Source: Nostoc sp. C052 (GTDB lineage: Bacteria > Cyanobacteriota > Cyanobacteriia > Cyanobacteriales > Nostocaceae). From it: a DNA stretch of 64,000 nucleotides. Shown here piece by piece: positions 49,924 through 59,718 of the stretch. The notes under the pieces were generated by a model. The model saw only the letters and a list, made by a program, of their open reading frames with translations, did not search any database and was not told the DNA's origin. The stretch spans positions 1 to 64,000 of the forward strand of contig NZ_CP040276.1 in assembly GCF_013393905.1 (NCBI RefSeq), written 5' to 3'. Each line of letters opens with the position of its first letter. Within the stretch, counting starts at the first letter, position 1. The position numbers were made by a program, and so were the translations under genes.

Positions 49924-52212
49924 TTATATTTCCTCATCTGGAGTCAAATGCAGTGATCGCTTAAACTTAAACCACTGTTTCCGTAACTTCCAGAACTTGG
50001 ATGATTCCATAGCTCGTTTTTTCCAAGTTAATTCGTGTCTTTCTTGTTCAAGTTGATGTGTTTGTCTCTCTAAATGACACTTTTCTTGCCAGAGATGGCT
50101 TAAAGCTTGCTCTTGGCGCAGGTATTCTAGGGCAACAAGGAGCATTTCTTCAGCTAAAGCCAGATTGATGACTGGTTTGGGTTTGGTTTGGTATGAGGCG
50201 ATCGCTTCTGTAAATAAGGTATCCATGCGTTCAAGCATCTTATCTAAGGAAAACATTTCAACGACTCGTTGCCGTGCATGGTAGCCGATTTTACAGCGTA
50301 GTTCGCTATCTTGAATTAAAGGAATTAATACTTTCAAATATTCCTTGACTTCGCTTTTTTCCTCTTCTGTTTTAGGAACTAAAAAACCAGTTCCAGGGAT
50401 AACTAATTCTGCTTGTCCGCCAACATCTGAAGCAACCACTGGCAATTGCATTGACATTGCTTCATAAATCACCAGAGAAATCCCTTCATAAGCTGATGGT
50501 AGTAACAAAATGTCAGCAGTAGAATAGATGTCAAGCATTTCTTCAGGGTTAATAGCAGGCAATATATGAAAATGTGAATCTAAACCAAAGTGACTAATTT
50601 TTGCTTGTATTTCGGGTAATAAATGACCATTACCCACAATAATTGTCGAGATATTGAGAGGGTGATTGACTAATTCTTGAACAATGCTAATTAACAGTAG
50701 AGGACGTTTTTGTTCGACTAAACGGGCTGGAAATAAGATGACAACTGAATCATCAGGAATTTGCAGGTGCGATCGCACTTCCTGACGCTTCTTTTTATCC
50801 TGCACCCATTTACTAGTATCAACGTTAGTATAACTAACTTGCAATTTTTCAGTAGTTTGCGGATTCAGACATCGATAATATTCAGCAAGGTGACGACACG
50901 ATACTATTTGCAAGTCAAAAAATTGGCTGAATTGGCAAGAAAGACGCGGATATCCACAGCCACGCCAACCAGGATCTAAAGTATGAGTATAGTCAACGAA
51001 AGCAACATCAGGGAATTCGCTACGCAGCAAGGGTAAAAAGTAGTAGGCAATATAAGAATTTGAGATAAAAACGATATTAATTTGACGTGATTTAATAATA
51101 TATTTGGTAAAACTCAACCAATCATTGTCTTGTAAAAAATTAGAGAGATTAAATATATCTGCTGTCACCTTATAAAAATATTTATGCCAAGGATGTTCTG
51201 ACTTTGAAGTTGTAACAATACTCAGTTCGTAACCACGAGCAGCTAATAGAGTGACTAAATCTATATTAAATTTGTCAGCACCGCCAACTTCTAAGTGAGG
51301 AAAAAAACAAAGTATGTGTTTGGTGGAATAATCACGTTCCAGAAGATTAACAACATCTATGTTACTGACAGATAAATGAGCAGGAAAGTCACTTTGTTGG
51401 ATAGTAATATCAGGAAAATAATTTTTATTAAAAAAATATTCATAGCGAGAGTGAATTAACCCAGCGACTTGTTTTTCTTCTGTAATCTTGGCTCTAGAAG
51501 TTGTTAACAAACCAGAATCAAGGCGACGGTAACAATCTAAGTATTCAGGTATTGTCCAACCTTTTTGCTTGTTAACTATGGCTTTGAGCCACCTTTCCCA
51601 ATCTTCGTAAAATCTGAGGTTTTCATCAAATCCTCCTAGACAATCAAAGTCTGACTTTCGATAAAGTAATCTACCTGTAACCCAATTTTGGTGAATGAAT
51701 TGTGATGGTTTATTAAAACCATGAGTCCACCAATATTCTTCAGCTTGAAAGCCAACAGAATAAGAGTTGACGAAAGAGAATTCTGGATGAGTTTCTAGAA
51801 AGAGAACGTATTTTTCAATACAAGTGGGATCTAGCAAATCGTCTAAATCCATGAAGAAGAGGTATTTGCCTGTGGCGTAAGCGATCGCAGTATTTCTCCC
51901 AGCTGCTAATCCCCTGTTGATTTGATGGTAAAACGTTTTGATTTTTGTAGACTTAGCTGGTAAAGAATCAAATAGAGCGATCGCCTCTGGGGATGTTGAG
52001 CAGTCGTCAACAATTATCCACTCAAAATTTTGCCAAGTTTGATTAATTACAGATTCATAAGTAGCGGCAAAATACTTATGGGCATTAAAAAATGAAGAAA
52101 TAATTGAGACAACTGGCGCTTGATAAACTACTGAAGCAGAAAATTTTTGTTTTCTCGTTTCCAGCAAATTAATAAATTCGCTGACACTAGAGAAAGGTGT
52201 AACTGTAGACAT
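49924..52212 (-). CDS. two-domain glycosyltransferase, GT2 then GT4
   Basis: A 762-residue protein with the reverse order of its neighbour. The N-terminal GT2 domain has VVSIISSFFNAHKYFAATYE (34-53), IIVDDCSTSPEA (66-77) and FFMDLDDLLDP (119-129). The GT4 domain from about 298 has FPHLEVGGADKFNIDL, FPARLVEQKRPLLLI (494-508) and YEGISLVIYEAMSMQLPVVA (575-594). Residues about 695-745 form a charged coiled coil (QEKCHLERQTHQLEQERHEL), perhaps for assembly with partners. It probably extends a surface polysaccharide. It is divergent from the ABC exporter genes, so one regulatory region may serve both. Confidence 0.88.
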   Translation of the reverse strand: MSTVTPFSSVSEFINLLETRKQKFSASVVYQAPVVSIISSFFNAHKYFAATYESVINQTWQNFEWIIVDDCSTSPEAIALFDSLPAKSTKIKTFYHQINRGLAAGRNTAIAYATGKYLFFMDLDDLLDPTCIEKYVLFLETHPEFSFVNSYSVGFQAEEYWWTHGFNKPSQFIHQNWVTGRLLYRKSDFDCLGGFDENLRFYEDWERWLKAIVNKQKGWTIPEYLDCYRRLDSGLLTTSRAKITEEKQVAGLIHSRYEYFFNKNYFPDITIQQSDFPAHLSVSNIDVVNLLERDYSTKHILCFFPHLEVGGADKFNIDLVTLLAARGYELSIVTTSKSEHPWHKYFYKVTADIFNLSNFLQDNDWLSFTKYIIKSRQINIVFISNSYIAYYFLPLLRSEFPDVAFVDYTHTLDPGWRGCGYPRLSCQFSQFFDLQIVSCRHLAEYYRCLNPQTTEKLQVSYTNVDTSKWVQDKKKRQEVRSHLQIPDDSVVILFPARLVEQKRPLLLISIVQELVNHPLNISTIIVGNGHLLPEIQAKISHFGLDSHFHILPAINPEEMLDIYSTADILLLPSAYEGISLVIYEAMSMQLPVVASDVGGQAELVIPGTGFLVPKTEEEKSEVKEYLKVLIPLIQDSELRCKIGYHARQRVVEMFSLDKMLERMDTLFTEAIASYQTKPKPVINLALAEEMLLVALEYLRQEQALSHLWQEKCHLERQTHQLEQERHELTWKKRAMESSKFWKLRKQWFKFKRSLHLTPDEEI

Positions 52213-52326
52213 AAAATATACAAACTGATAGGATCTAGCTTAATTAATGATTTCTGCTTGATATTTGATACTATACTACTACTGCGATCGCCAGTAATTT
52301 TAAAATTTCTATACAAATCATGATGT

Positions 52327-53115
52327 ATGATAAAGCACTGGCTATTCAAAAATCTATATCAGTATCGCCGCTATATCTTTTATAACGCTTGGTACGAATT
52401 GCGTTACCGATATGCTGGTACTGGTATAGGTATTTTGTGGAATATTATTCATCCCCTGTGTGAAATTCTCATTTACACAGTGGTATTTTCTTTATTGATT
52501 TCTCACGGTGTACGGGGTAGTTCCTATGCTTTATATCTCATGACTGGACTTTTACCTTGGCGGACATTTACAGAAACAATTTTTCAAGGTAGCAATGCTT
52601 TTATGCAAAATTCTATTTATCTGAGGCGTTTAACAATTCCATCTGAGGTTTTTGTCGCAAAAGCCAGTTTAATTTCTTTGTTTTTGCTCTTAATTTACTT
52701 AGCATTAATTCTCCCCATTGGTGTTTTATTAGGCGGGCATTTAGGTTTAGGAATCGTCTTGTTACCGATATTAGGATTACTTTTACAAGGGTTAGGTTTT
52801 GGGATGGGGTTAATTTTGGCTAATTTGCAAATTCTCTTTCCTGATGTCAAGCAGATTTTACAGTTTCTAATTCCCTTGTGGAGTTGGATGATGCCTATTT
52901 TTTATCCAGAAACTATTATTCCCAAAAATCTTTTACCTTGGCTTTATCTCAATCCGCCTTATGCCTTTATTAAGTCAGTTCGCAATATCATTTTAGAAAA
53001 CAAAATGCCAGAAATTCATGTTTGGCTGATTATGCTATCGTGGGCTGGGTTATTTATTTGGTTAAGTAATGTTGTCAATCAAAAACTCCAAGATGAAATT
53101 AGAGATGTGATATGA
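52327..53115 (+). CDS. polysaccharide ABC exporter permease (Wzm-type)
   Basis: A 262-residue ABC-2-type permease with about six membrane helices (LCEILIYTVVFSLLISHGVR; ILGLLLQGLGFGMGLILANL; WLIMLSWAGLFIWLSNVVNQ). The N-terminal cytoplasmic helix YNAWYELRYRYAGTGIGILW and the WSWMMPIFYPETIIP region are typical of Wzm/TagG proteins, which export lipid-linked glycans to the outer side of the plasma membrane. Its stop overlaps the ATG of the ATPase gene by four bases (ATGA), so the two are coupled. An in-window start at 52327 follows ATGATGT; no clean ribosome site is visible. Confidence 0.88.
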   Translation: MIKHWLFKNLYQYRRYIFYNAWYELRYRYAGTGIGILWNIIHPLCEILIYTVVFSLLISHGVRGSSYALYLMTGLLPWRTFTETIFQGSNAFMQNSIYLRRLTIPSEVFVAKASLISLFLLLIYLALILPIGVLLGGHLGLGIVLLPILGLLLQGLGFGMGLILANLQILFPDVKQILQFLIPLWSWMMPIFYPETIIPKNLLPWLYLNPPYAFIKSVRNIILENKMPEIHVWLIMLSWAGLFIWLSNVVNQKLQDEIRDVI

Positions 53116-54470
53116 CTGATGAGATTATATTGCAAGTCAGCAATCTCAGTAAATGTTTTAAAATTTATTCTAATCCTTGGCATCGTGCTCAAGAATGGTT
53201 AAGTCGGAAAAAAGAAACTTACCATCAGTCTTTTTGGTCTCTGAAAGATGTGTCTTTTCAAGTGCGAAAAGGCGAATTCTTGGGAATTATTGGGGAAAAT
53301 GGAGCAGGTAAAAGTACCTTATTAAAGATTATTGCTGGGGTATTGAAACCCACATCAGGAAGTTATCAATTAAACGGGAAACTTCTCTCACTCCTAGAAT
53401 TGGGAACTGATTTTAATTTTGAACTCAGTGGGCGAGGAAATGCAATTTATAGTGCTGAGTTGTTAGGTTTTCCCGAAGGATACGTACAAAAACGCCTAGA
53501 AGAGATTGCGGAATTTTCCGAACTGGGAGAATTTTTTGACCGTCCGATGAAGTTGTATTCATCTGGAATGAAGGCGCGGTTAGCTTTTTCTCTATTTATT
53601 TTTTTGGAATGTGATGTCCTAATTTTAGATGAAGTTTTAGCAGTTGGTGATATTTTCTTTCAACAGAAATGCTATGCCCGTCTTGAGGAACTTATAGCCA
53701 AACAAATTACGATTATTTTAGTGACTCATCAATTAGCTACGGTACAGCAGTATTGTAAAGAGGTGATTTTGCTGCATCAAGGTGAGAAAATTTATCAAGG
53801 TGAAGCCAGAGAAGGGATAATTAAATTTTATCAACTTAAAAGAGGATTTTTAAATAATGTTCCTCAACCTGTTAATCAAGAAAAGATATCTGCACCGCTT
53901 CTAGAGACACCAGATGATTTTTTTTGGCCTGCTGATGAAGTTTTGATTCCTATTTCTTTTCCGAAAACGAACTATGCACAAATAACCCGTTATGGTATTT
54001 GTAATGCTAAGGGCGAAGCTACTGCCAATTTTTTGCAAGGCGAACAAGCTTATTTTTGTTGCGAGTTTCAAATTAAGGAAAGTATTGATGTACCAATTGC
54101 TAATGTAATGATTACTAATAAGTTTAATGTGCTTATTCATAGTAAGTCTTCCTGTCTACAAAAGCTGAGTGTTCCTAAGCAAGTTAGTCAAGGCGATCGC
54201 GTGCGTTTTTGTCGTAGTATTAACCTTAGTATTGCTCCAGGTGAATACGTTCTCGGTTTTGCTTTGGTAACAATGCAGGCTGATGATTATGCTTGCATTG
54301 ATGAACTTCCCCAAGCGGAATTTAACAGGCGTATTCAGATTTGTGATGTTTATGAAAAGGTAGGTGTTTTTTATGTTTCACCCCATTACACCTTCAATCA
54401 TCACTCTCATTTTGGATTGTGTAATTTGCCTGGGGATGAACAAATTCAAGTTATTAAAGGCTCAAACTAG
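53112..54470 (+). CDS. polysaccharide ABC exporter ATPase (Wzt-type) with C-terminal glycan domain
   Basis: A 452-residue ATPase. Walker A is GENGAGKST (61-69), the signature region is LYSSGMKARLAFS (148-160), Walker B is VLILDE (169-174), and the switch His is in LVTHQLATVQQY. Residues about 260-450 form an extra beta-rich domain (YAQITRYGICNAKGEATANF; FRSINLSIAPGEYVLGFAL-like strands), as in Wzt proteins that bind the non-reducing end of the glycan. There the terminal modification gates export. The downstream sulfotransferase and methyltransferase genes could supply such a cap (inference). Confidence 0.9.
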   Translation: MTDEIILQVSNLSKCFKIYSNPWHRAQEWLSRKKETYHQSFWSLKDVSFQVRKGEFLGIIGENGAGKSTLLKIIAGVLKPTSGSYQLNGKLLSLLELGTDFNFELSGRGNAIYSAELLGFPEGYVQKRLEEIAEFSELGEFFDRPMKLYSSGMKARLAFSLFIFLECDVLILDEVLAVGDIFFQQKCYARLEELIAKQITIILVTHQLATVQQYCKEVILLHQGEKIYQGEAREGIIKFYQLKRGFLNNVPQPVNQEKISAPLLETPDDFFWPADEVLIPISFPKTNYAQITRYGICNAKGEATANFLQGEQAYFCCEFQIKESIDVPIANVMITNKFNVLIHSKSSCLQKLSVPKQVSQGDRVRFCRSINLSIAPGEYVLGFALVTMQADDYACIDELPQAEFNRRIQICDVYEKVGVFYVSPHYTFNHHSHFGLCNLPGDEQIQVIKGSN

Positions 54471-54499
54471 TAATAAAGCTAAAAGCCCAAGCAGGAATT

Positions 54500-55936
54500 A
54501 TGGAATATCATCTCAAAAAATTAGTAACTCATTATCGAAAAGCTCTACAGATAAAGCCTGACAGCCTAGCTGTTTATGAAAAAATAGCTGAACTTTATTA
54601 TGAACAAGGAGAATTAGATAAAACCCTCGAAGTTTGCCAAGAATCTTTGCAAATTCAAGCTGATTTAGCATCAGCACCTAAAGTTTTAAACAAGATACTA
54701 CAAACTCTAGGTTTTGAAGGAGAAGAAATTACTGCCTTTCAAAATCTTCTCCAAAGTAAATTGGTTTATGAAAGCTTTCATCTGCTGCTGTCATGTTCCG
54801 AAGAAGTAAAAATTGCTGCTGATGTTAAGACATGGAAGGATGCTATTGTATTGGGATATGATTCCCAAAAAAAAAATCAATGGAATGAAGCTATTACTGC
54901 TTATATGAAAGCAATTGAAATTGAACCATCCTTATCTTTATCTTATTATGAATTAAATTCTATAATTTCCTACTGTACCTCACTTGAGCAAAATGAATTA
55001 TCGAGAATCATTGCTTCATATCATCAAATCATTCAAGGACGTTTAACTCCACCCTATGCTGATGTGGCGTTAGGAGATATGCTAACTAAGCAAGGTAAAA
55101 TAACAGAAGCTATTACTGCCTATAAAACTGGTATTGATAAAACAATTTATCCCAATAAAAAATATACGAACAAGTATATAGATTGTCCTAAAATTTACAA
55201 TGTAAGCTTCTTAATTATTGGTATGGGTAAAGCTGGCACTTCTTCGCTTTATCATTATCTGTGCCAACATCCTCAAATTCTCCCAGCTACCGACAAAGAA
55301 TTACATTTTTTTAATAAAAATTTTGACCTCGGACTTGATTGGTATCTAGCCCATTTTCCTCCCCTTCCTGTAGAAGGAGGCTTTTTAACCGGAGAAGCAA
55401 CTCCTTGGTATCTCGGTAGCTATGAAGTTGAAAAAAAAGTATTTCAGCTATTTCCCAAAATTAAGCTAATTGCTATACTACGTAACCCTGTTAAAAGAGC
55501 AATTTCTCAATACTATATGAGCCTTAAAATGATGAAAGAACATCGTTCTTTAGAAGTAGCAATGACATCTGAACTGGAAATCCTGAAAGGTGTAGGAGAC
55601 CCTACCAAAGTCAGTGATAAATACTGGCAAACAGAAAAAGGATATCTCTGGCTTGGTTTCTACTTCTATTTTTTAGAAAAATGGATGACTCTTTTTCCAA
55701 GAGAACAGTTTCTGATTTTGCGAAGTGAAGACCTTTCTAGTCAAACCGAGAAAACTATGAAACAGGTTTATGATTTTTTAGAAATAGCTGATTACTCCCT
55801 CTTAGAATACTCCAAGGTTAATTCTGGTTCTTATTCAAAAACTAGCAACGAATTACACCAAAAGTTATCTGATTTTTTTCAACCGCACAATCAGAAGCTG
55901 GAAGATTATTTAGGTATGAAATTTGATTGGGAATAA
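54500..55936 (+). CDS. TPR protein fused to PAPS-dependent sulfotransferase
   Basis: A 478-residue protein. The N-terminal about 225 residues are TPR-like helical repeats (YRKALQIKPDSLAVYEKIAE; WNEAITAYMKAIEIEPSLSL). The sulfotransferase domain follows from about 235. The 5'-phosphosulfate loop is GMGKAGTSSLYHYL, the 3'-phosphate site is IAILRNPVKRAISQYY, and LILRSEDLSSQTEKTM and YFLEKWMTLFPREQFL are near the end. It transfers sulfate from PAPS to a hydroxyl of a glycan or lipid. It lies 29 bases after the Wzt gene, so it is probably in the same operon and sulfates the exported polymer (inference). Confidence 0.85.
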   Translation: MEYHLKKLVTHYRKALQIKPDSLAVYEKIAELYYEQGELDKTLEVCQESLQIQADLASAPKVLNKILQTLGFEGEEITAFQNLLQSKLVYESFHLLLSCSEEVKIAADVKTWKDAIVLGYDSQKKNQWNEAITAYMKAIEIEPSLSLSYYELNSIISYCTSLEQNELSRIIASYHQIIQGRLTPPYADVALGDMLTKQGKITEAITAYKTGIDKTIYPNKKYTNKYIDCPKIYNVSFLIIGMGKAGTSSLYHYLCQHPQILPATDKELHFFNKNFDLGLDWYLAHFPPLPVEGGFLTGEATPWYLGSYEVEKKVFQLFPKIKLIAILRNPVKRAISQYYMSLKMMKEHRSLEVAMTSELEILKGVGDPTKVSDKYWQTEKGYLWLGFYFYFLEKWMTLFPREQFLILRSEDLSSQTEKTMKQVYDFLEIADYSLLEYSKVNSGSYSKTSNELHQKLSDFFQPHNQKLEDYLGMKFDWE

Positions 55937-56155
55937 TTATGTTACAATACCCTGCAAAGCTAAGATCCCCGACTTCTTAGCTCGACTTTATCCAAAATTA
56001 AGAACTTAGTTCTCTTGATAAAGCAAAACCCTAGATTTTTGGCAAAAACTTTTTCTATATCACTGATTCTTCGTGAAAACGAAAAAGTAAAACTAGCGTC
56101 CTACAAAGCTTTCAGCGTCAGCTTGAGCGGTGCCAAAAAATGGATAAATTCAAGC

Positions 56156-56448
56156 TTAGAGGATGTTTGAAAAGTCCTATTGTAGGTATTAAAACGTTCT
56201 AGATCCCCCTAAATACCCCGATAAATTGGGGGACTTTGATTCCCTAACCCCCCTTGAAAAGGGGGGTTAGAGGGCAATACGGTTCAGTTAAGCATTTTTT
56301 TCTTCTCTCTGTTCCCTCTGTGCCTCTGCGGTTCGTTAAAAAATTTGACTTTGATAAAGAGTTTTAGCCTTAACTGAACCGTATTGGGTTAGGGGGGATC
56401 AATAAGTGCCTCAAATCACAGCAAAATACTTTTAAAACATCCTCTTAA
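56156..56448. repeat. outer MITE-like element, 293 bp, carrying an inner element
   Basis: The terminal inverted repeats are TTAGAGGATGTTTGAAAAGT and ACTTTTAAAACATCCTCTTA, with one mismatch plus an end wobble. Sub-terminal arms (GATCCCCCTAA at about 56211 and TTAGGGGGGATC at 56389-56400) are also complementary. The inner element at 56275-56386 interrupts it. Confidence 0.65.
56275..56386. repeat. inner MITE, 112 bp
   Basis: Perfect 18-base terminal inverted repeats CAATACGGTTCAGTTAAG and CTTAACTGAACCGTATTG. The interior includes CCCTCTGTGCCTCTGCGGTTC. A lone matching terminus occurs at 14604-14620. Confidence 0.75.
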
Positions 56449-56481
56449 AACGACTTGATTCTGAATCAAATGGGAAGTTAA

Positions 56482-59400
56482 ATGAAGCCAGTAGACATAG
56501 AAAAGTTCCTTTCCGAACAAATCAATTGGAAGTCTGAACTTGAAGCAGTATTTCGCCAAGCTTACGACACTTACTTTAGCAGTATAGATAAACATCCTTT
56601 GCCAACTGAAGAACTCGAAAATGACATTAAAGACCATGTTTATCGACGCTATGAAAGAACATTAACTCATTACATACCTTGGGTTATGAATGTATGTGAT
56701 TTAAATGATAAAGAGGTGATCGAGATTGGCTGTGGAACGGGTTCTAGCACTGCTGCCTTTTCCCACTTTTCTAAACATATCTATGCCTACGAAGTTGAAA
56801 CTTTATCGGTTTCAATAGCCAAGAAAAGAATGCAAGTGATGGGGATAAATAATGTTTCTATCATCCAGTCTGACCCGGATAACTTACTAGAAGTACTTAA
56901 ATGTAATCATAGCTCTGGAGTATCAGTTATCTTATTATTTGCCGTTCTAGAACATACGACTATTCAAGAGCGGTTAAATACCTTGAAAACTTGTTGGAAT
57001 ATGCTTTTACCTAATGGTATTTTAATAGTAGCAGAAACCCCAAATCGTTTAAAATATTACGATTATCACACTTCTTGGTTGTCTTTTTTTCATCTTTTAC
57101 CATTGGACTTGGCTGTAGAATACTATAATACATCTCCTAGAACTCAGTTTAAATTAGCAGTCAAAAAATATATCGATATTGGAAATATAGAAGAAGCAAA
57201 AAATACTTTAGTTCGTTGGGGTAATGCTGTCAGCTATCATGAATTTGAGATAGTACTAGGTTCTAACTTAAAAGATTTATTAATTGCAGATGGAGATGCG
57301 GAAGAAATGAGAAGCTTGTATCCAGTCTCAAATGAAGAGAAGCTTTTACAGCAGTACTTTAGCGAAGCCAATGTGAACCAACCTTTAGCATTCACTAATA
57401 AAATATTAAATCTAATTTTTCAAAAAGAAAGCCTTGAAAATAATCATGCTAACAGTTTTGAAGTCAGCTTCAAACAGACGATAAAAGATAAATTTCCCTC
57501 AACAGTTGCAGTTGCACGAATAGCATTACTTGTCACAACCGAATACGAAGGTATTTTTCGGAACGGTGGAATTGGCACTTATTACCGCACTCTCAGTGAG
57601 AAATTAGCAGCAGAAGGCTTTTATGTTGTGGTACTGCTTTGCCAAAGTCAAAAGAAGTTTGGTGGAGAGTCAACTATTCCCGCCGTGAAACATATCTTTT
57701 CAACCAGTGAATGTATTGATGTACTGGAATTACAGCCGACTCACTTGGCAATTTTGTCTCAGTTGCAGGATGGGGAATGGGTAGATTACGAGAACTACTG
57801 TGCGCTATTTTTTGTGACTGCGATCGCCGCTACATTTCCTAACGCCTATATTTACATTGAATTCCCTGAAATGCTGGGATTGGGATACCGCACAGTTCAA
57901 GCCAAGCGATCGCGTGTTTTAGGAGAAAATTGTGTGGTGGCTGTGACTTTGCATAGTGGGCAGGAGTGGCTGCAAGAAGCTCATGCAAGGTACACACATT
58001 CTCATCCTCGCTGGTTTTGGCAAACGAGCCATTATGAGCAATATTCCTTTGAGCAGGCAGATTTAGCCTTCTTTCTGTCACATTTTCTCAAAGAGAAAGT
58101 GGAAAAGTACGGTTGGAAAACATCTCATGCAAAGCATTTACCTTATTGTTTTTCAGTAATTGAACAACCGTCGAAAACAATGAGGCTCAGAAATGATTTG
58201 CAACGGCTAGTTGATGAAGATAAAATTCCGCTGGTATTTTTTGGACGATTGGAGGAGAGAAAAGGGCTTTTTACCTTCCTAGAAGCAGTCAAACTACTAG
58301 AAAGTAATTTAATTGAAAAAATTCATATTATCTTTCTGGGGAAGAACGTTGAACTGCAAGCAGAGGGTTTGCAAGGGTTAGATAGCCAGCAATATATTAA
58401 ACAAAAGTTAGGCTCTAACTATTGCTACACCATTGTGACTGATTTGTTCAGTCAAGAAGCGATTCAGTTGGTGAGTTTGTGGCGTTGTGCGATCGTTTGT
58501 CTCACCAGTAGTCAAGAGAACTTTCCCCATACAGCATTAGAAATGGGACAGTTACCCGTCAGTTTAATCGTTTCCGATACAGGTGGATTTCGAGAAACTC
58601 TCAATTTAATTGGACGTACCAGTGGTGTGCGCTGGTTTATACCGGAAGAAGTGCGATCGCTTGAACAAGCTATGATTCAATCTATCTGGGCTTACCCAGA
58701 GAAAGTCGGTGTACCGATGAGAGAATTTCTCTATTTTGTGAATCAACGCTTGCTGAATCAAAGATTTGAATATATGGATGGAGCTTTTTCTCAAGCTGTT
58801 ATATCATCCGCAAGTCATCTAGATAAAAGTGAACCCAGAAAATCGATACTGGGTATGACTTCAATGGAGGAGCAACTCTTTTTAGAGAACTATGCCCAAA
58901 ATGAGTATTCAGCTAGAGGAGAGATTGTAGAACTTGGTTGCTGGTTTGGCTCCTCAACTATTTCCTTTGCAATGGGGCTTGAGGCTAATTCCTATGTAAC
59001 GAACAAAAGCCAGCGCATTCATGTTTATGATATTTTTATTTGGCATTCACAAGCTGGAATGCAGCAAAATGTCATTGGTACTTCCTTAGAAGGTAAATAC
59101 AAAGATGGAGATAGTTTTCTAGACGAATACCTGGAGCGAATTAATCCTTGGAGTCATCTTATTCACGTCCATCCTGGGGATCTTGCAGAAATTGGCTGGC
59201 AACAGGGTGAAATCGAATGTCTTTTTATTGATGCTATGAAATCCTGGGAATTAACAAATAGTATTGTAAAAAACTTCTTTCCCTATCTGATTCCAGAAGT
59301 ATCTTTAGTAATCCAGCAAGATTTTGCTCATTACTATACCTCTTGGATTCATCTAATGATGTATCATTTACGAGAATATCTAGTGCCGATTGAGCATCCC

Positions 59401-59718
59401 TTCATTTATTCCTCTAGAGCTTTTCGCTATGTCAAGGTGATTCCTAATGAGGTGTTACAAAATTCATATTCATTTGATAGTTTTTCTGAAACTGAAGTTG
59501 CCGCAGCTTTTGATTATTCATTAGAGATTACACCAAAGAAAATGCAGCCAAATATTCTGGCAGCTAAAGTGATGTACTTTATTCATATCAGGGATTTTGA
59601 AAAAGCTAAGTTGGAATTTCAAGCATTAACAGCAAAACTTGATTCTTGTGAATGGTTAGAGTTGGCTGATGTTCAGAAAATAGCTAAGATGTATCATTCA
59701 ATTGACCTACTGAGTTAA
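56482..59718 (+). CDS. methyltransferase-GT4-methyltransferase fusion
   Basis: A 1078-residue three-module protein. Module 1 is a class I methyltransferase (about 55-200: VIEIGCGTGSSTAAF at 79-93, LFAVLEHTTIQERL, LLPNGILIVAETPNR). Module 2 is a GT4 glycosyltransferase (about 345-760: RNGGIGTYYRTLSEKLAAEG, VFFGRLEERKGLFTFLEA, SQENFPHTALEMGQLPVS). Module 3 is a second Rossmann methyltransferase-like domain (about 800-1000: GEIVELGCWFGSSTISFAMG, ECLFIDAMKSWE), resembling macrocin-type O-methyltransferases. Residues 200-340 and the last 80 are linkers. It probably adds a sugar and methylates it, for instance to cap a surface glycan (inference). It follows the nested MITEs. Confidence 0.85.
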   Translation: MKPVDIEKFLSEQINWKSELEAVFRQAYDTYFSSIDKHPLPTEELENDIKDHVYRRYERTLTHYIPWVMNVCDLNDKEVIEIGCGTGSSTAAFSHFSKHIYAYEVETLSVSIAKKRMQVMGINNVSIIQSDPDNLLEVLKCNHSSGVSVILLFAVLEHTTIQERLNTLKTCWNMLLPNGILIVAETPNRLKYYDYHTSWLSFFHLLPLDLAVEYYNTSPRTQFKLAVKKYIDIGNIEEAKNTLVRWGNAVSYHEFEIVLGSNLKDLLIADGDAEEMRSLYPVSNEEKLLQQYFSEANVNQPLAFTNKILNLIFQKESLENNHANSFEVSFKQTIKDKFPSTVAVARIALLVTTEYEGIFRNGGIGTYYRTLSEKLAAEGFYVVVLLCQSQKKFGGESTIPAVKHIFSTSECIDVLELQPTHLAILSQLQDGEWVDYENYCALFFVTAIAATFPNAYIYIEFPEMLGLGYRTVQAKRSRVLGENCVVAVTLHSGQEWLQEAHARYTHSHPRWFWQTSHYEQYSFEQADLAFFLSHFLKEKVEKYGWKTSHAKHLPYCFSVIEQPSKTMRLRNDLQRLVDEDKIPLVFFGRLEERKGLFTFLEAVKLLESNLIEKIHIIFLGKNVELQAEGLQGLDSQQYIKQKLGSNYCYTIVTDLFSQEAIQLVSLWRCAIVCLTSSQENFPHTALEMGQLPVSLIVSDTGGFRETLNLIGRTSGVRWFIPEEVRSLEQAMIQSIWAYPEKVGVPMREFLYFVNQRLLNQRFEYMDGAFSQAVISSASHLDKSEPRKSILGMTSMEEQLFLENYAQNEYSARGEIVELGCWFGSSTISFAMGLEANSYVTNKSQRIHVYDIFIWHSQAGMQQNVIGTSLEGKYKDGDSFLDEYLERINPWSHLIHVHPGDLAEIGWQQGEIECLFIDAMKSWELTNSIVKNFFPYLIPEVSLVIQQDFAHYYTSWIHLMMYHLREYLVPIEHPFIYSSRAFRYVKVIPNEVLQNSYSFDSFSETEVAAAFDYSLEITPKKMQPNILAAKVMYFIHIRDFEKAKLEFQALTAKLDSCEWLELADVQKIAKMYHSIDLLS

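Larger units (their letters stand above)
55937..56481. other. intergenic region, 545 bp, with nested MITEs
   Basis: Contains the nested elements at 56156-56448. The first 200 bases hold repeat-like phrases (AGATCCCCGACTTCTTAG) and no gene. Confidence 0.55.
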
